Assembly: GCA_014773175.1 (NCBI GenBank)
Contig: VXCM01000066.1
Coordinates: forward strand, 54,348-118,347
Length of the DNA stretch: 64,000 bases
Origin: Lucifuga dentata
Taxonomy: Eukaryota; Chordata; Actinopteri; Ophidiiformes; Bythitidae
Reading direction: 5' to 3'
Both the position numbers and the translations under genes were made by a program. Positions 13,501 through 28,500 of this stretch are shown here, in pieces. Every line of letters starts with the position of its first letter. The first letter of the stretch is position 1. The notes under the pieces are model-generated. The model did not search any database, was not told the DNA's origin, and was given only the letters and a program-made list of their open reading frames with translations.

Positions 13501-16500
13501 GGGGAATTCAATGAGTCGCAAAGAAAGAGTTAAGTGTGTGGCCTCCATTTATTATTTAACCTTTATTCAGGGAAGGACTGCTCAGCATGTATGCAATATT
13601 AAAGAAAACCACTGTTTCTCATTGTTGCAGTTATACGTGTTATCATGTGGGTAGAAGCATATAACACACATAACATTGTTCAGGGTTAAATGCCTTGCTC
13701 AAAGGCATCTTTACAACAAGTGCAGAGGGCTAGAAGAGTAACTTCCTGGTTACAAGCTAATCTCCCTAGATTGTTTTCCATTGCTGTAAATGGAAACGTT
13801 TAGCTTGCTTCAGTTTTATCACAGCTTGACAAAAGAGGGAAAAAATTAAATAAAGGTAATTTGTGGGGAACTAATGTGAAATGCAAAATCCACATCCAAG
13901 AAGCAAACCTCAAACAAGCCGATGGTACTGACAGGTAGTATATTCATGCATTTTCATGGATCTTTGTGTGGTTTATTTTTTAAGGTTGTACTGTCTGAGA
14001 TGACCAAATCTTTTACAGGCACGTGATGTTTCTGTGCACAGGAAAAATGTACAGATTCTATCAATTATGGCAACCAGTACAATTTGATGATGTAACAGTA
14101 TGCAGAGAATGCAAGAAATGTGTTTTATTTGTAAAATATAGACAAAACTACTGAAAACAAATTCTTTATAATTCTACTTTTATGTTATAAAAAAAATATA
14201 TAAAAATCTATTTTCAATAAAAATTTGTCTCTGCATATGTGCTAATAACAAAATGACTGTAAAGACCATTTGCCAATCACCTCATTTCACTGGTATATTG
14301 CAGCTGAAACACATGAGGCATGAGAGAGTTACGATACGTCCAGAGCTGCTGAGCTCTTCTCATTCAGCTCCAGATAAGTGTTTTTCTGTTTATCTTTCCT
14401 CTTTTCCTCCTCAGCAGGAACTGTGGCCCCCAAGTGAGTGTTCAGCTGCACACGACTCAATCCTCAATGGGTTCATTTTCAATTTGCTCACTCAAAGGTT
14501 GTTATTATACTCTGACCTACAAATTGGAACTTCCTGTTAATACCCCATCATTTCTCCTGCCCCCTCTCCCCCCCCTTTGAGCTCCATAAAAGGATTGCCT
14601 ATATTTACTTAACACACATCTGTGTGTCATTATCCTGTGTGTACCTAGCTACACATGCTCGCTTGCGTGCACACACACACACAGACAGACACAGGATGTG
14701 TTAAGGATCTAAAACATCGCTTTTCAATCTCCTTTATCAGCTGGATGGGAACTATTTAAAGCTGTGTCAACTTTGATACTAACTGTATGTGAATCGTGTT
14801 ACAACAGTAACTGAAGAAACTGTTGGTGGTTACTTTACGGCAATGGCAGACTGCTTTAAACAACCCAATCAATCATTCCAGTTGTGTTCCCGATGTTCTC
14901 GTGATCATGTATATCACAACGGCAGCACTGCCTTTAAAATTAACAGCACCTAAAGCATGACATGATGAAAAGGGTCCCTAGACAGTTAAACATGTACAGT
15001 TAAATTCTTCTCCGGTAGTATCATTGGCAATATAAAGAGGGCATAAATAGTACTAAATTTATTTGGACAGTTTAAGATAGTTTATTAATATGAATTATGA
15101 GAGAGTAATACTATTCTCTACATAAAGGAGAACACAGAATCCCTGTGTGTGTACTGGATTTATGAAAACCTGAAATCCATAAACTGTTTTGGCTTAAGTA
15201 CTCAACAGTTTAAGTATTAAAGGTTGTAACAATAACAGCAGATTCAGATCAGCCTCAACCATTTTGTGCAATTTGGTTGCCCCTGTTGCCAAGTATTTAT
15301 CCTGTGTATTTAAAGGGGAACTCCAGCAATTTTACACATCAAATTCTGTAGAAGGTACTATGAAAAGTCAGGCAAACTGACCTCTATGACATCACAATGG
15401 TTAATTCCTATTGGTGCTGAAGACTACAAATTTGGAAATTAAAGCCATTGCTAGAAGTTGGGTGGGTTGAATTCATTAAAAGGTTTAGGAGAGGCTTTAG
15501 TTTTCAAACTTGTAGTGTAGCAACAACAATAGTCGTCTACAGCACCAATTTTATTTAGAAAATGAGTGGAGTCCCTCTTAAAAGTTTTTGCATTGATCAC
15601 CTTCAGGGTCATTTTCTTTTGCTTTATTACAGATTCTTTTATTGGTCCATTTTATCTTTGTGTGTGTGTGCGTGTGTGCAATAGAGCAGGGTGAAACAAC
15701 TAACTATATATATGAAACTGCCAGTTACACCCAGTTGAACATGATGAACCACCCACTTTCTTGGATTTGGCGGTCATTAAAGGCCACAGTCAAATGCTTT
15801 TGTCTGATATTACAAAGGTCAAAGGTTACAATCAGACTCTGTTGACAGTGTGGCTGACCAGCGGGTCAAATGACCCCTGTGCTGACCTCAGTGGCCAGCC
15901 CACTTCATCTCCTAATGATGGCTCATTAAATTAGAGAGGCTGAGGACAGAGTCAGAGCTGGGGAGCCAGACAAGATCTGATGCTGTGGTCAATGAGACAG
16001 GAGAGAGCGCGACAACGAGAGGGAGGGAGAGCGAGAGAGGGAGAAAGGGGGATAAAAGGACAGAGAACGAACAAAGAATATGGTAGAAGGGGAAGGGAGA
16101 GCTCCATGAACAATCACAGACCTCCACTTCTCATCGTCTCTGAGAGAAAATTAAATATTGATCAATTCAAGCAGTGTGAGACAATGGAGAGAGTAGAGAT
16201 AGAGCAGCGAGCAGGGATATAAATAAATATATAAACCAACTCAGGGGGAGGACAGGCCTAATGGAAAACAGCGATTTATCTTTACCACCTTTTTTTAATC
16301 TTCATTTTGATTGCTAGACTTGGCTGGGGTTTATGACCACAACAAGTATGCAAGTCTTGCTGAAGCTTTACAAAGATGCTCACGTGTCATGAGTGACAAA
16401 TACATCAATAATTTGCAGCTTTGTGTCCATGGAAAGGTTAGCTCCTCTTCAATACCCAATGAGGAGCCAACGAATGGCTCCTTAAACAAATAACATCAGT

Positions 16501-19500
16501 AACTTTTCTGATTTAAAAAAAAAAAAAAAAAAANAAAAAAAAAAAAAAAAAGAAAAAAAAAAGAGCGTTCCCTGCGTTGTGTTCAATTGTCATTGCCTTC
16601 CTCGGATTTCTCTAATTACAGACTATATTACTGTTAAACAGGCCTTTAAACAAAAGGCTTAAGCGCGCCTTCGTACTCATAAATGATCCAAATCTTGGAT
16701 TACAGGAAGAGACAGCCAGAGAAGAGGAAGCAGTGGAGAAGCCTTTGGGGTTGTTATCTTGCTGCATTCCTCAACCAGTAGCTTAACCTCTAAAAGGAGT
16801 TCATGACCTATGACTTTCTGTTCGTAAAATAACTATTACGGCAAATGGCGGTTATTTAATATCAACAATAAAGCATGAAGACAGAGGGGAAACTGTACAG
16901 AGGGTAAGTGAGGGCTTGTTCTTGATTGTCTCCTTTGCTGCTTCTTGTCAAAATTTAAAGAGAATGTAAGACAGCACTTGGTAGAGCTGAGCCCTTTATA
17001 CATTTTTAACAATTGTGAATAATTTACAACGGTGAAGTTTCCATAACAGTTTATGCTTGCTTATGGGCTGTTTTAAAGGTTTGAAGGGAAAAAAAAAAAG
17101 CATTTTAGATATTGCTAAAAAAAAAAAAAAAAAAANAAAAAAAAAAAAAAAAAAATCTATATCTATACCTAATCGCAGACGCTCTCCAAGTCTAATCAAC
17201 TGATCCTACAGCCTGGTGCTAAACAATGAAAACCTTCAGCAGTCAGACAGACATGAAAACATACACTATATTTTCCTCAAATTTGGTAGAGGCAAGTACT
17301 TCATCTTATATTTCAAGTAAAAAGTTTTCAGTTAGCATGTTTAAAGATAACTATAACACATCACTCTGCAAAGATGTTTCTTTACAAATGAAGAATCCTG
17401 ATTTGATTGAATGTAGCAGCCAGTTTGAGTTCAGTGGACCATGAATGTCATCCGCTCTCCGCTTTCTGAGTTTACCTCTAGTCTTTCCATTTGGAAGAAC
17501 CATGTAACGAACCTTTCAATTCGTAACACCTCCTTCATATCTGTACCAACAAGTACACTTTAATATCAGTCCATTGGTTAATAGCCTAAATTTTAACCTC
17601 TGATTTCCATTTCCTATGACAAAGCCAGGAAAGTTCATATCTACCTCATCAGGGCTGGAGGCCTGGTAGGTTCGGTTGTCATCACTAAAGTCTTGATCGG
17701 CTTCGGCAGACTCTGTCTCTCCGTTTACGATGCCATGTGACTCGTAGACAGGCGTGACGTTGTGGCACAAAGCAATGGCCTTCACAGCCTCGTGGATGCG
17801 ACTGCTGACACTCTTGCGCACTTTCGGCCCTGATGCCTGGGATTTTCTGGATGGTGTGGAGCCACTGCTACTACCGTTGGATGGCTGAGAAGTTACCTAA
17901 CATAGTGACAAGCAGTGGGAGCACAAAGGCAGCTTCAGTCATATCTAACTTTACTTATATCCATTTTTCTTATTGGTAGTTTTTATAGAATACAAGTGGT
18001 ATCTGTCTGCACTTGTACCTTTTCTTTTGCTTGTGGCATTTTTATGGTGTGCTGAATGGTTTTTGATGTCCTTCTTTGGTGTGCAACTGAATGTGTTTTT
18101 TATGTGTATTTTATTTTATTTTATTGTACTTTTATGTAAAGTCTTTTAGGTACAGGTGACAAACCAATTTTCCCACTGGGGATTAATAAACCTATTTATG
18201 CCACATATATGATAGTGTAGGTGAATTCAGATTAATGGACTATTTTGGTTAAATTAAGAGGTTGAGTCAATTTGCTAATACTAATGCTAAACAATTCAAT
18301 TTTATTGTTTACTAAATGCCTTAGTTTCTATGGTTTTATTCCGTCATACAAACCAAACTTTAACACACACACACGACTACCTTAAAAATTAAGAAATAAA
18401 AGATTCCTCACAAATACACAAATTTCTAAAATTTGAACAAAACAAAAGTTATCCCTCAAACTTCAGGTCAGAAATTTTTTTAAAGCTCACAACATAACTA
18501 ATATAACCAAAGAGTCCAGCCAGAATGACTAGATTTAATCCTGCACTCATAGACAACTCACTAAACCCCCGAGACTAAATGACACGGCGGGGGAAATGCT
18601 GCATCATGTCATATCTGCTTTGGGAGCCTTTTATGTCTTCCGCTGTTCTGACAGCAACCATTAATTTAACTATGTGCTGGCTAGCGGACATCCCACTGTG
18701 CCAGCTGCCTTTGACAGGGGCTGATGTGCTCTACCGGAGGATCTGATTTTGGCTTATTATTAACCTTATATCTTGCCAGGAGGAAGGAGGGGGGGCTGGA
18801 GAACCCTGTAAGGATGCAAAATGACAAACTTCACTGAGAGCATCTGAGGGATATATGGAGAGATCAGTAGGTCAGGGTTTCAGATTTGTTCACCTGCTGA
18901 AACTTGAAAATCTAGTGACTTACAAGAACAATGCAGTTATTTCACATACTGAAAAAAAAAAAATCAAAAATAATATTCACACACCAGGAAAAAAAAAGAA
19001 GCACTCAGCCCGTGCATTATGTGAAACAGTGGCTCTCAAACTGTGGTATGTGTACCACTCATGGTACTTGAAGCACCCACTGGTGGTACACCAGTTAAGT
19101 GGAAATTTCTGCAAAAAATAAAAACAACGGAAATCTATAGAAATTCTGTTACTGTGGTAAAGTACAGAAATAAAATGGGTTTCATTAATAATTGTTTAAA
19201 GTTTATTATTGTCCTTTATTAGGAATTATATTTTTAAAATTGGAAAGAGTCCAACTTCTCCTGTGTGTTTTCATTCTACTAGGTTTTCCTGTGCTTTTTA
19301 GTTGGCTTGTACATATAATACGTAATATGTATGAAAAATATGCCTGAATAATGGAACCATTCAGTTGCACTTATATGTTCTCAGTATGCTTTGTAATTTC
19401 ATTTCCCATTTTGTCTGAAGCCACTTGCTTTCACCATTATCACCATGACTATACCCAACCTGCTTAAAGTTTGCTGTACTTTAATCCTATCACACTGTCT

Positions 19501-22500
19501 GTAATATCATCTAAAATGCCTTTCTATGCTAAGTAGCCAGTTTCATATTTTACCTGACATTTCAACGTGCCAGTGAGCTTGAGTAAAACATTAACAACAT
19601 AATACAAATCAGCCAGGCAGAGGCATCGCTGTTCAGCCATTTTTCATTAGCTGAGATTATAAATAAGGGTTTGGGGCAGATGGTTGCACTCCACCAGCTG
19701 TTTGGACCTGGCTGCAAGCAAACAATATCATTGTGTCAAGACTGCAGCCAGATCTGATGCGAGCCACCCGGTGAGGAATACACTCACTTACAGTACAGTG
19801 ACTTGCTCAGGGACTCCACATGATGAATGAACAATATGGGCTTCTTTCCTGGAAACCTTATCCTTGGCTAAATATAAAACCTGATTAAATAGGCACACAG
19901 GGAGAGGTGGGAATAAGCAGGAAAAACACAGTGAAATACATATTCTTAATCCAATGCACTTATTCCCATTCCAGTCACACATTTTTAGATTGACAGCAAC
20001 TCTGTTGCTGTCAATCTTCTTTTTTTGTTTGTTTTGTTAGTTCTGTTCAGTTTCAGAACCACATATAATGGTGTAGGAAATTTCTGGTAAAGGTTCGGCA
20101 TCTTGGTTAAGAACACTCTCATAGGGATTTACCACTGGTAATTGGTGACTTCAAGTAACTAACTGCATACTGGATTATACAGGAAGACGGCTCACCTGTG
20201 CATATGACTGCACTATGTGGTTTTGTATCTCATCCATGGTGTCAGTGCCGTAGGACACCGTTCCCAGATGCAGCCGCTTGAAGATCATTTCATTCTGTGT
20301 CAGAGTTCCTGCAGTTCACAAGACCAGTTAAAAATTTCACAAACCAACAACTTATTAATGGTTCAGTATCTTACTGACTGCCCTCCCTACTCCCACCCCC
20401 CAAACATACACACGTGTGCAACATGTTTGTCCATAGACAACTGACTAAAATGCATCATGGGATCTACAGGGTGGTATGACTGACTTCTTACTGACCTAAT
20501 CAAATTACTAACAGACAACACACAATGCTGCATACATAATGGACTAAATGTTCAGAAACTAAAGCAAAACCAAAAAAAAGGGGGGAAAAAATCAATGGAA
20601 ATAGAAATCAAGGGCAATGGCCTTGTTTAATGGATGCGGGTTGCCAGAATGTGTGCTGATAGAGCGTAAAACTGATTAGAGGGCATCTACCTTCCAAAAA
20701 CATTAGACTAACAGGGTTAACCAATTCTAATGGATTGATTGTTTGCTCCTCTTTCCATGTGCTTCAACTATCAACTTGAATAAATAGGCTCTAAAGCTAA
20801 TCTCTTCCTACCTAGATCAGCAGTTTAAGACAAAGAAGCACGTTAGGACCAACGCAAGAGTTTATCACTCTGATACAATGTCTGACATTACTAAAGAGCA
20901 CCCATTTGTTATAAGAAAATCAGGCCCAGAAAGCTTAAGGAGGCATTATCAGTTTATGGAACTTCTGCAGGTTTTTTTTTTTTTTTTTTTTTGGAAATGT
21001 CGCCTTTTGCCCTTGAATCTTTTATGTTCTTTATAATGTCGACAGTCCTGGAATTAAACTTTAAAGGACCTGTTGAAATAACAGGACCATACTGACCATT
21101 TTGCATGTTTGAGCCTAATATATTCAATTTTCATACACGTAACGTTACTGACAATCATTTCCCAAAGCATACTACTGGAACGGTGAATTAAAAATGTTTT
21201 TCCTACCTTCCAGGCCACCATTGGTTTCAGTTCATTCTGGTACGCTATTAAAACCAACTTGCTGATACTTGAAATGTTCTTGGGATATGTAATCCGTCAT
21301 CGCAAACAAGGCGATCAGGTTTTTTTCTAACTTGTGTAATTTTAGCATTTAAGTCAATAAAAAGTGCAGAGTGAATGTATGTCTCCACCAGGGAATATAG
21401 TCCCAAAAGAAGACCTGTGTTTATCGAAAAATTTAAATGATCGTGACTTCGTAAGCAACTATTAGCAGGTGAAACATCGATTTTTAAGGTGGGCGTATTG
21501 CTTGAATATTTGATTTTGAAAGATTAAGAGATTTTGCAAAATATCAGGAAAGCTGGAATGTGGTTTTATCATTTGGGAAATGATTGTCAGTAACTTAACA
21601 TATATGAAAATTGATATATTAGACTCAAACATGCAAAATGGCTAGTGTGGTCCTTTGATGCTTTACTAGAATAAAGTGGCTTAATTTGCAGATGAAATGA
21701 TGAATGATGACGTATAAGGACTTTGTGTGGTATTTCAGGTGGTATTTTGCTTCAGTGTGCTGAGTGTTTTTGTGTACTAGGTTGTGTTTAATTGTGTTTG
21801 TTACATTATTGTGTTTTACTATATGCTTCTGTTTCAATACAGTCACATCCTCTTTCACTTTGTGTGCAGTCATGCTCGTGTGTTTCCTCCACAGCAATAT
21901 TGCCCCCAAATATCAATTCCACCCAACACCTAATATGCATCTGTGGCTACTGCAGGCAAAGGTATAATGTATTTTGATATTATGTACAGTATATTTTCTA
22001 ACCAAACATACAAAAAGCAAAGCTATGCTACATTTATTGCATAGAACCACAAAGTATCTTTGAACAAAAAGCATATAAACACAATGCATGTGGACTGAAA
22101 AAAAAAACAAAACATATATATATATATATATGTAGATATCTATATATCTATATATATATAGATATATAGATATCTATATATCTATATCTATATATATATA
22201 TAAAACTATATATATAGCTTACTGCTGTTTGAAACAATGTTGAAATTAAATGTGCTTCCATTGGATTACAGCATTTTACCATCAACTGGAACCAATGCAA
22301 ACAGTTATCATAAATGTATAATAATAATAATGTGTACGCAAACTAACTATGCTTCTAAATTGAGTTAGAAGTGTGATAACATTATATTGTGCCTTGAATA
22401 AAAGCCTAAACTTAAAATACCAACTATGTAAGTGTGGTTTTTAATGTTTGAGTCGTACCTGTCTTGTCTGTCAGCAGATAAACCAGACGACCCAGCTCTT

Positions 22501-25500
22501 CAGGGATGGTGCTAGTTCTAACAACAGTGCCGGGAATGTTCTCGTCTTTCATGATCATCCAGCCATAAGCAGACTTCCCCATGTCAAGATTGACACGCAA
22601 GCTACACGTATGAAAAAAATCAGTGAGACCCTGCTGCTGCAAAAAAGTAGCAACTTTGAAATAAAAACATATCTTTTCAAATTTCTTTCTGGTGCATTTC
22701 ATTTTTTTTTTTTTTTTTCCCATTTTGAGAACACATGTTCTCCTTGAAAAAATGTCACTATCTGCCATGGTTCTTTGTTTACAGTCAGAGAGAAGAAACA
22801 ACAAGCTGTTTGAAAGAATGAAGAGTCCAATGAAATACCTGATGGGGATGATGTAGGAGAAAAGCACGACAAATCGGAAAAGGTTGCGGAACCAAGGACC
22901 CACAAACCCCTGCAGCGCTATCATGACAACAGATAGAACCACCTGGGCCAGGAACAGGGCCTTGGTAAGGCGGTTGAGCTCCAGGTCCAGCAGGCCGACC
23001 TACAGTGACAAAAAAAGGTGACAAAAATTTTTTTTTATTTTAATCCTATCCTTGATACGATACCAGAATACTGGAAAATTAACTGTTTTAAAGTAAGTTT
23101 AAAGGCCTAATCTGTATTAAAAAAAAAAAAATCATATACCATAAATTACTATGAAGTGAAAAATTGCATTTTGCATCTCAGATCTGTTTTAATCCAATAT
23201 GTTTACACTCCAAAGCTTCATGACAATAGTTCTTTTCCTTGAGAGAGAGAGACATAAACAGACACCAATATAAACTTACAATATTAAGTACAGATTGGAG
23301 ATTAAGCAACAAACATTTTTGCTTCAGTTTATACTGGTGAAGACTGTTTCTTTCCCATCTGCTATCCAAACCTTACAATATGCTCCTCACAGAGAAAAAA
23401 CAAAGCGAATGAAAGACGTTCTTAGCTGTGAAGGCTTTTATCATGCAAACTGTGTGTACAGCATAAATGAGTTTATTGGTGACACTATTTTGCATTATTG
23501 TGCTGAAGTATTGCCATTGAGGGTCAAAAGGCTTCAAAAATAGAGAAAGTTCCCATATTGAGATGGCTCTCTTGGAAAAAAAAAAAAAAAAAAAAGATGA
23601 AAAAAGGGTCAGAGTTTTCTTTTATTTTTCGAGTGTATCTCCCAGCCAATGGAGCATGTGGGAAAAAGATGTCAAATAAAGAATCGCCCTTCCCCTTTCT
23701 GGCAGCGCTCACAGCAAAGCCCTGTATACAGACGGCTTTCATCTGATGCACCACGCTTAGAAAAACAGCAGAACATAACATCTCTCCTCCCTCATATAAA
23801 GGAACTGGTCTGAAAAGGAGGGGAGGGGGCAAGCACTTATAAAAAAAAGCAGGAGAATTCCTCCACTGCTGAGCCCCCACCAACCCCATTCCCCAGAGGA
23901 CTGGGAGAGCTGGGAGACCAGTGTGACTGATTTATCAGTTGCTGTTAAACTCCCGGTAGCAGAGAGGGGAAGGGTAAGGAGAGTGGGTGGGTATCTCCCC
24001 ACCCCAGTGCCTCACTACATGGTTCATGGTTGAGCTATTGAGAAAAATAGGGTGAATTTGGGTGGATTAAAATGAAGAAAAATTAAGACAGAGAGCACAG
24101 TGCATGCCTGAAAAGCAAAGGATCCCCTTCTGCTTGAACAATGGCTAGCCTAAATTTTCCAAGGCTTGACGGGGATCAGATGAAGTCATTATTCATTCAG
24201 TCAAGGAGGGAAAAAGGACTCAATTACCTCAACCTAAAGATGCTATCAATGAATAAAAGTGCATATTTTACTCCATTCATCTCCAAGCCATTAAAAGTGA
24301 AAGGAATGATTCGATCTGCCTGTGTGGCTTGTATTTTAGCATGTGTGAAATCTGATGAAGAATTGCAGCTGTGAGACATGAATATTCATTAAGTAAATAC
24401 TAAAGAATATCACAACTTCAGTCTGTAAATAGTATATCGTATATTGCTTGTGGCACTGGCAAATTAAAGATGTCAAGAAAATTTAATATGGAGATAATAG
24501 CACATTTTCCTCTTTTTCAGTCTTCGCAGTAAGAAGAAGAGAGAAATGTGAAGAGCTCAGAGCATTCAAACTTGGATAACTTCCAACAAACAATCTTTAT
24601 TGAAGAATGGCCTCTTGTCAAATGACATTGTTCTGTCTCTTTCCGCAGACAGAGTTCCGTCTAACAATACAGAGACAAAGACCAAATCTATGTCTGACGT
24701 CCTGTCAGATTGATCAGGAGCAGGCATTGTCCTGGCCAGTGTCACAACAGATTATATGAGGCCAAAACGTTCTTGCGACTTTAGCCGCACTGTATCGACT
24801 TTCTCTCCCAATCTCCAGTCTCTATATTGGCACTTCTGACATCATCTCCTTGAAATATTGAATTCCTCTCAGCTGTGGAGCTTACACAAAACACCAGCCC
24901 ATGCCGTTTGACCCGCCACATCAGCGTTCTTATTAAAAGACACTGGTGTCAAAACTGTGCTGCAGTGGGAAGGGGCTGTGTCGCACGACAGAGAGCTTTA
25001 TAAGAGCAGACAGTTATAGGTGATAACTTTGTGTGTAAATGTCACTGCATGGAAGTGATAGCCTGGCACACTCCAGCTAAAACGTTGCCTCTGAGATCTC
25101 ACAGTTGACCCGTGTCTATCTCGCCCAATGATCCTCCAGGTAAAATCTTATATTTAGAATAAAAATTTCATTAATCTTCTCAATCTGGGGACAAAACGCT
25201 CAATGGGGATTCTGTGGGATTAACGTTCTGCTAAAAATGTCATTTAAATCCTCAGCTACTTAATTTCCCTTTTGGTTAATTAGCAACTGCTGACGACCTT
25301 TCGCACTGACAGGTCCAACTTTATCTAGAAAGTCAAGGTTAAAAAACCACCCTGGCATGATGATTGATTAGTGATTAGAGGAAGAAAAAGGATGTTAACT
25401 TTGCAAGGTGTTTCACGTGTTTTAGAAAAAAGTGAATTAAGCTTTTATTTCTCAGATCTGAATAGGACTTAAAATTAAGAAACATGTTTGCATATTTTTT

Positions 25501-28500
25501 TAATTTCAAAAGCAATGCAAATCAGAAAAATCAGAAGTGGTATTTAAATCCTTTTTGTGTATCTGTGTGTTATCAAGGATATAATACTTCAGATCGCAGC
25601 CTCTGCTCTAATGAGAGAAGATGTTTTCTTTCCTTTAAATTTTTTTTCCTTTCATTCAGTGCTTTCATCTGTGAACAAAAAGTCTTACAAACCAGAAACA
25701 TGCACGGTTTCTGCAGAAATACACAAACCAAAAAATAAACCCCAAAAAGTATTCACCTTGTTCTTGGCATAGGATGTGTTCAGTACACTTCTGGTCTCTT
25801 TGCCTGTGTAGATCACCACCCCGATCACTGTGCCTGCCAAGGAGAGAGACAAGGTAAATAATGCTGTTCATTAAGTCCCCCCACCATTATCACACACATA
25901 CACACACACTGACACAAACACACACGCACACACTCATCTTGGTCAAGTAAGATGAACTGCATGAGAAGAAACACAATAAGGCTGAGCTGAGTTCTGTCTC
26001 ATTGCCCCGGTGGACAGGGCTTTAACACGCTTAGACTCTCAGGGCCTTCAGCCACCCTATGGAAGAAGCTCATAAAACCTGATCAATACGCTGCCATCTT
26101 TATTTGCCGATTCATTACAGTGGCCTTATTACAAAGGATTAATGATTCATTAATATTAAATTAGCTTAATGAGAGAGCAAGGGTACTAATAAACCTAAAT
26201 ACATCCTCTGAAATCCCTAAACTATAAAAATGGCAAAGGAGAAAGTTAAAAATGGCTACAAAACGAAATGAGAAAGTGGGAACGGGGAGAGGAGAGGGAA
26301 GGGGTGACTGCAGACCTGAGGAGAAAAGTAATGAATTGCTCTTTGGTGTCAAACTTCAGAAATATAGAAACATGAAAATTTGACAAATGGTGTGTGGCAC
26401 AGCATGCAGAAGGACTTCCATTTAAATATGCAGACATTTAATTCTCTTTTCACAGCTGGACTGAGGTACATAACAGTAGATCCGTGGTATCCAGGCCAGT
26501 TCAAGTGTCCAAAACAAGACTGCAGAGATGATCAAGTGCCCGTCAAGAAGAAGCTTATAGACAATGACATTCCCAAGTAGAGATGATGTAAGGAGTCTAA
26601 AGCAGACTTTCAGTGTGTGTGTGCATGTGTGTTTGTGTGTGTGTGTTCCTTTGGTCAAGGTCAGGCCAGGAGGAGAGCAACACCACAAATCAATGGTGTG
26701 GCCATCATTCACAGCATCACAAACACTCTCAACTGACACAACCGTTTCTGTGGGGAATCGCTTAGCTGGAGGATTACTTACAACTCTAGGATTCACACTG
26801 GCTTTTGTTTTTTGTTTTTTTTTAAAGTTCAGATAACGATATTTCTAACCAAAGGTTTAATGCCACAGATCACATGTACTCAACACAATGTTAAAAGTAA
26901 CTTCTGAAGTCACTTTTATCATAAAGTGAGCGATGTGATCAGAAAGCAACGTTAAGTTACAGTCTCTAATTTATGAATATTTACAAACACAACATTCTAC
27001 ATCAAAACTCATTCTGCAGAGGTGTGTAACATCCATATCCTGTGGCTGCAAAGCATCATCTGGAAAAATGTCACATTTTAAGAAAGATGCAAACAGTTTT
27101 GAAATGAACTGTAGCAATCACAGCTGTTATTCACTTACCAGATGCAACAACTGTGCTGGCCCAAAGAGTGTTTTCAATACTCAGGCTCTCGTGGATCTGA
27201 GGGTCTGAATCCTCCTATAGAGGAAATGAAAACAAAAAGAAAAAAAACCTCAATACTTCAGAATTTGTCTAAGTGTGTATAAATCAAAATGCTAGTGTGA
27301 CAATATGGGTTACCAGTGTTTTCCACACTTTAAAGAATGTTTTAATTATTATTTTTAATTATTCGATCATAGATAAATATTGAAGTGTGCAATAGTTTGG
27401 CTGCACCTAACTTCCGCTCTGCTATAGGATTGATTTTAAAATTTTGCTATTTGTTTTTACATCACTTAGATCTTTTATGTCCCCACACCCCCTCTAGGTC
27501 ACTTAGATCCGCTGACCAGTTGCTTTTGGTCGTCCCAAGGTCCAGATTTAGCTTAAGAGGGACTGTGCCTTTGCAGTAACGGTGCCAAAACTATGGAATA
27601 GTTACCTCTCCACATTGGTAACGCGACATCACTGATAACATTTAAGTCACGGCTAAAACTTATTTATTCTCCTTGGCCTTTTCAACCAGCCTGACATTTG
27701 GGTTATTCATTGTGTTAGTCATTGTGTCTTATCTTTCTGTTTTCATATTGTCTCTTGGTGTTTTAATGTATTTTATTTCTGTATTGGATATATTTATTTG
27801 TACTTGTTTTGTAGTTGTACAGCATTTTGGTCAACTTTGTTGTTTTTAAATGGCTTATAAATAAATTGACTTGCCTTAACTGACATTTCATTTAGTAAAT
27901 GTAAATTCACTGTTCAGGCACTGGTCTTTACACTGCTCAACCCATCTTCATGCCAGAGAAATAAGACCTCACAGAGCCAGTTGATATTTTAGGATTTGTG
28001 AGGAAAAACCATCTTAAAGTCTTTTAATTTCTGAAAACAATTCAGAAAAGTTTCTCCATCATCAACAAGGCCATCCTCTTGCTTTTTTTTTTTTTTTTTT
28101 TTAAGTGAAAAAAGGAACATCCACTAAGGGAGAGTTAGGATGCAATAATTAGGGACGGTGGGAGGACTCACGTTAGTATCCACTGAGTCAGAACGCTCAG
28201 GCACAAATGTTTCTATTAACTTTCGTTCACTGGATTACTGCTGCATGATTTTCATTCCCTTTGTTAAAACATATTGGGTACTTCTACAAAATAATGTGCC
28301 ATCAATATTCAGACTCTGCTGAGTCAAGATTTTAGGTGTCTGTAAGTTAGCTAAAGTGTAATTCAAAAACAAACTTCAATTTCTGTACACTAAAGAAACC
28401 CCAAAATGGAAAATTAGCTAATTTCACCACAACATAAGAAGTAAATTCATAACAAATTTTACAAAAGCTTTACATGAATGGGACTCTCTGATATAATCAA

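Larger units (their letters stand above)
12120..17644. other. atp9b intron 15
   Basis: 5.5 kb, the longest atp9b intron. It has inverted-repeat element A, N joins at 16534 and 17136, a purine-rich GAGAGGGA tract near 16000-16100 and a repeat-poor block at 15840-15990. Nothing coding. Confidence 0.65.
17897..22458. other. atp9b introns 13 and 14 (around exon 14)
   Basis: Exon 14 (20196-20308) lies inside. It includes inverted-repeat element B, the AT tract, the 19987 hairpin, repeat fragments and a repeat-poor block at 18555-18780. Confidence 0.6.
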
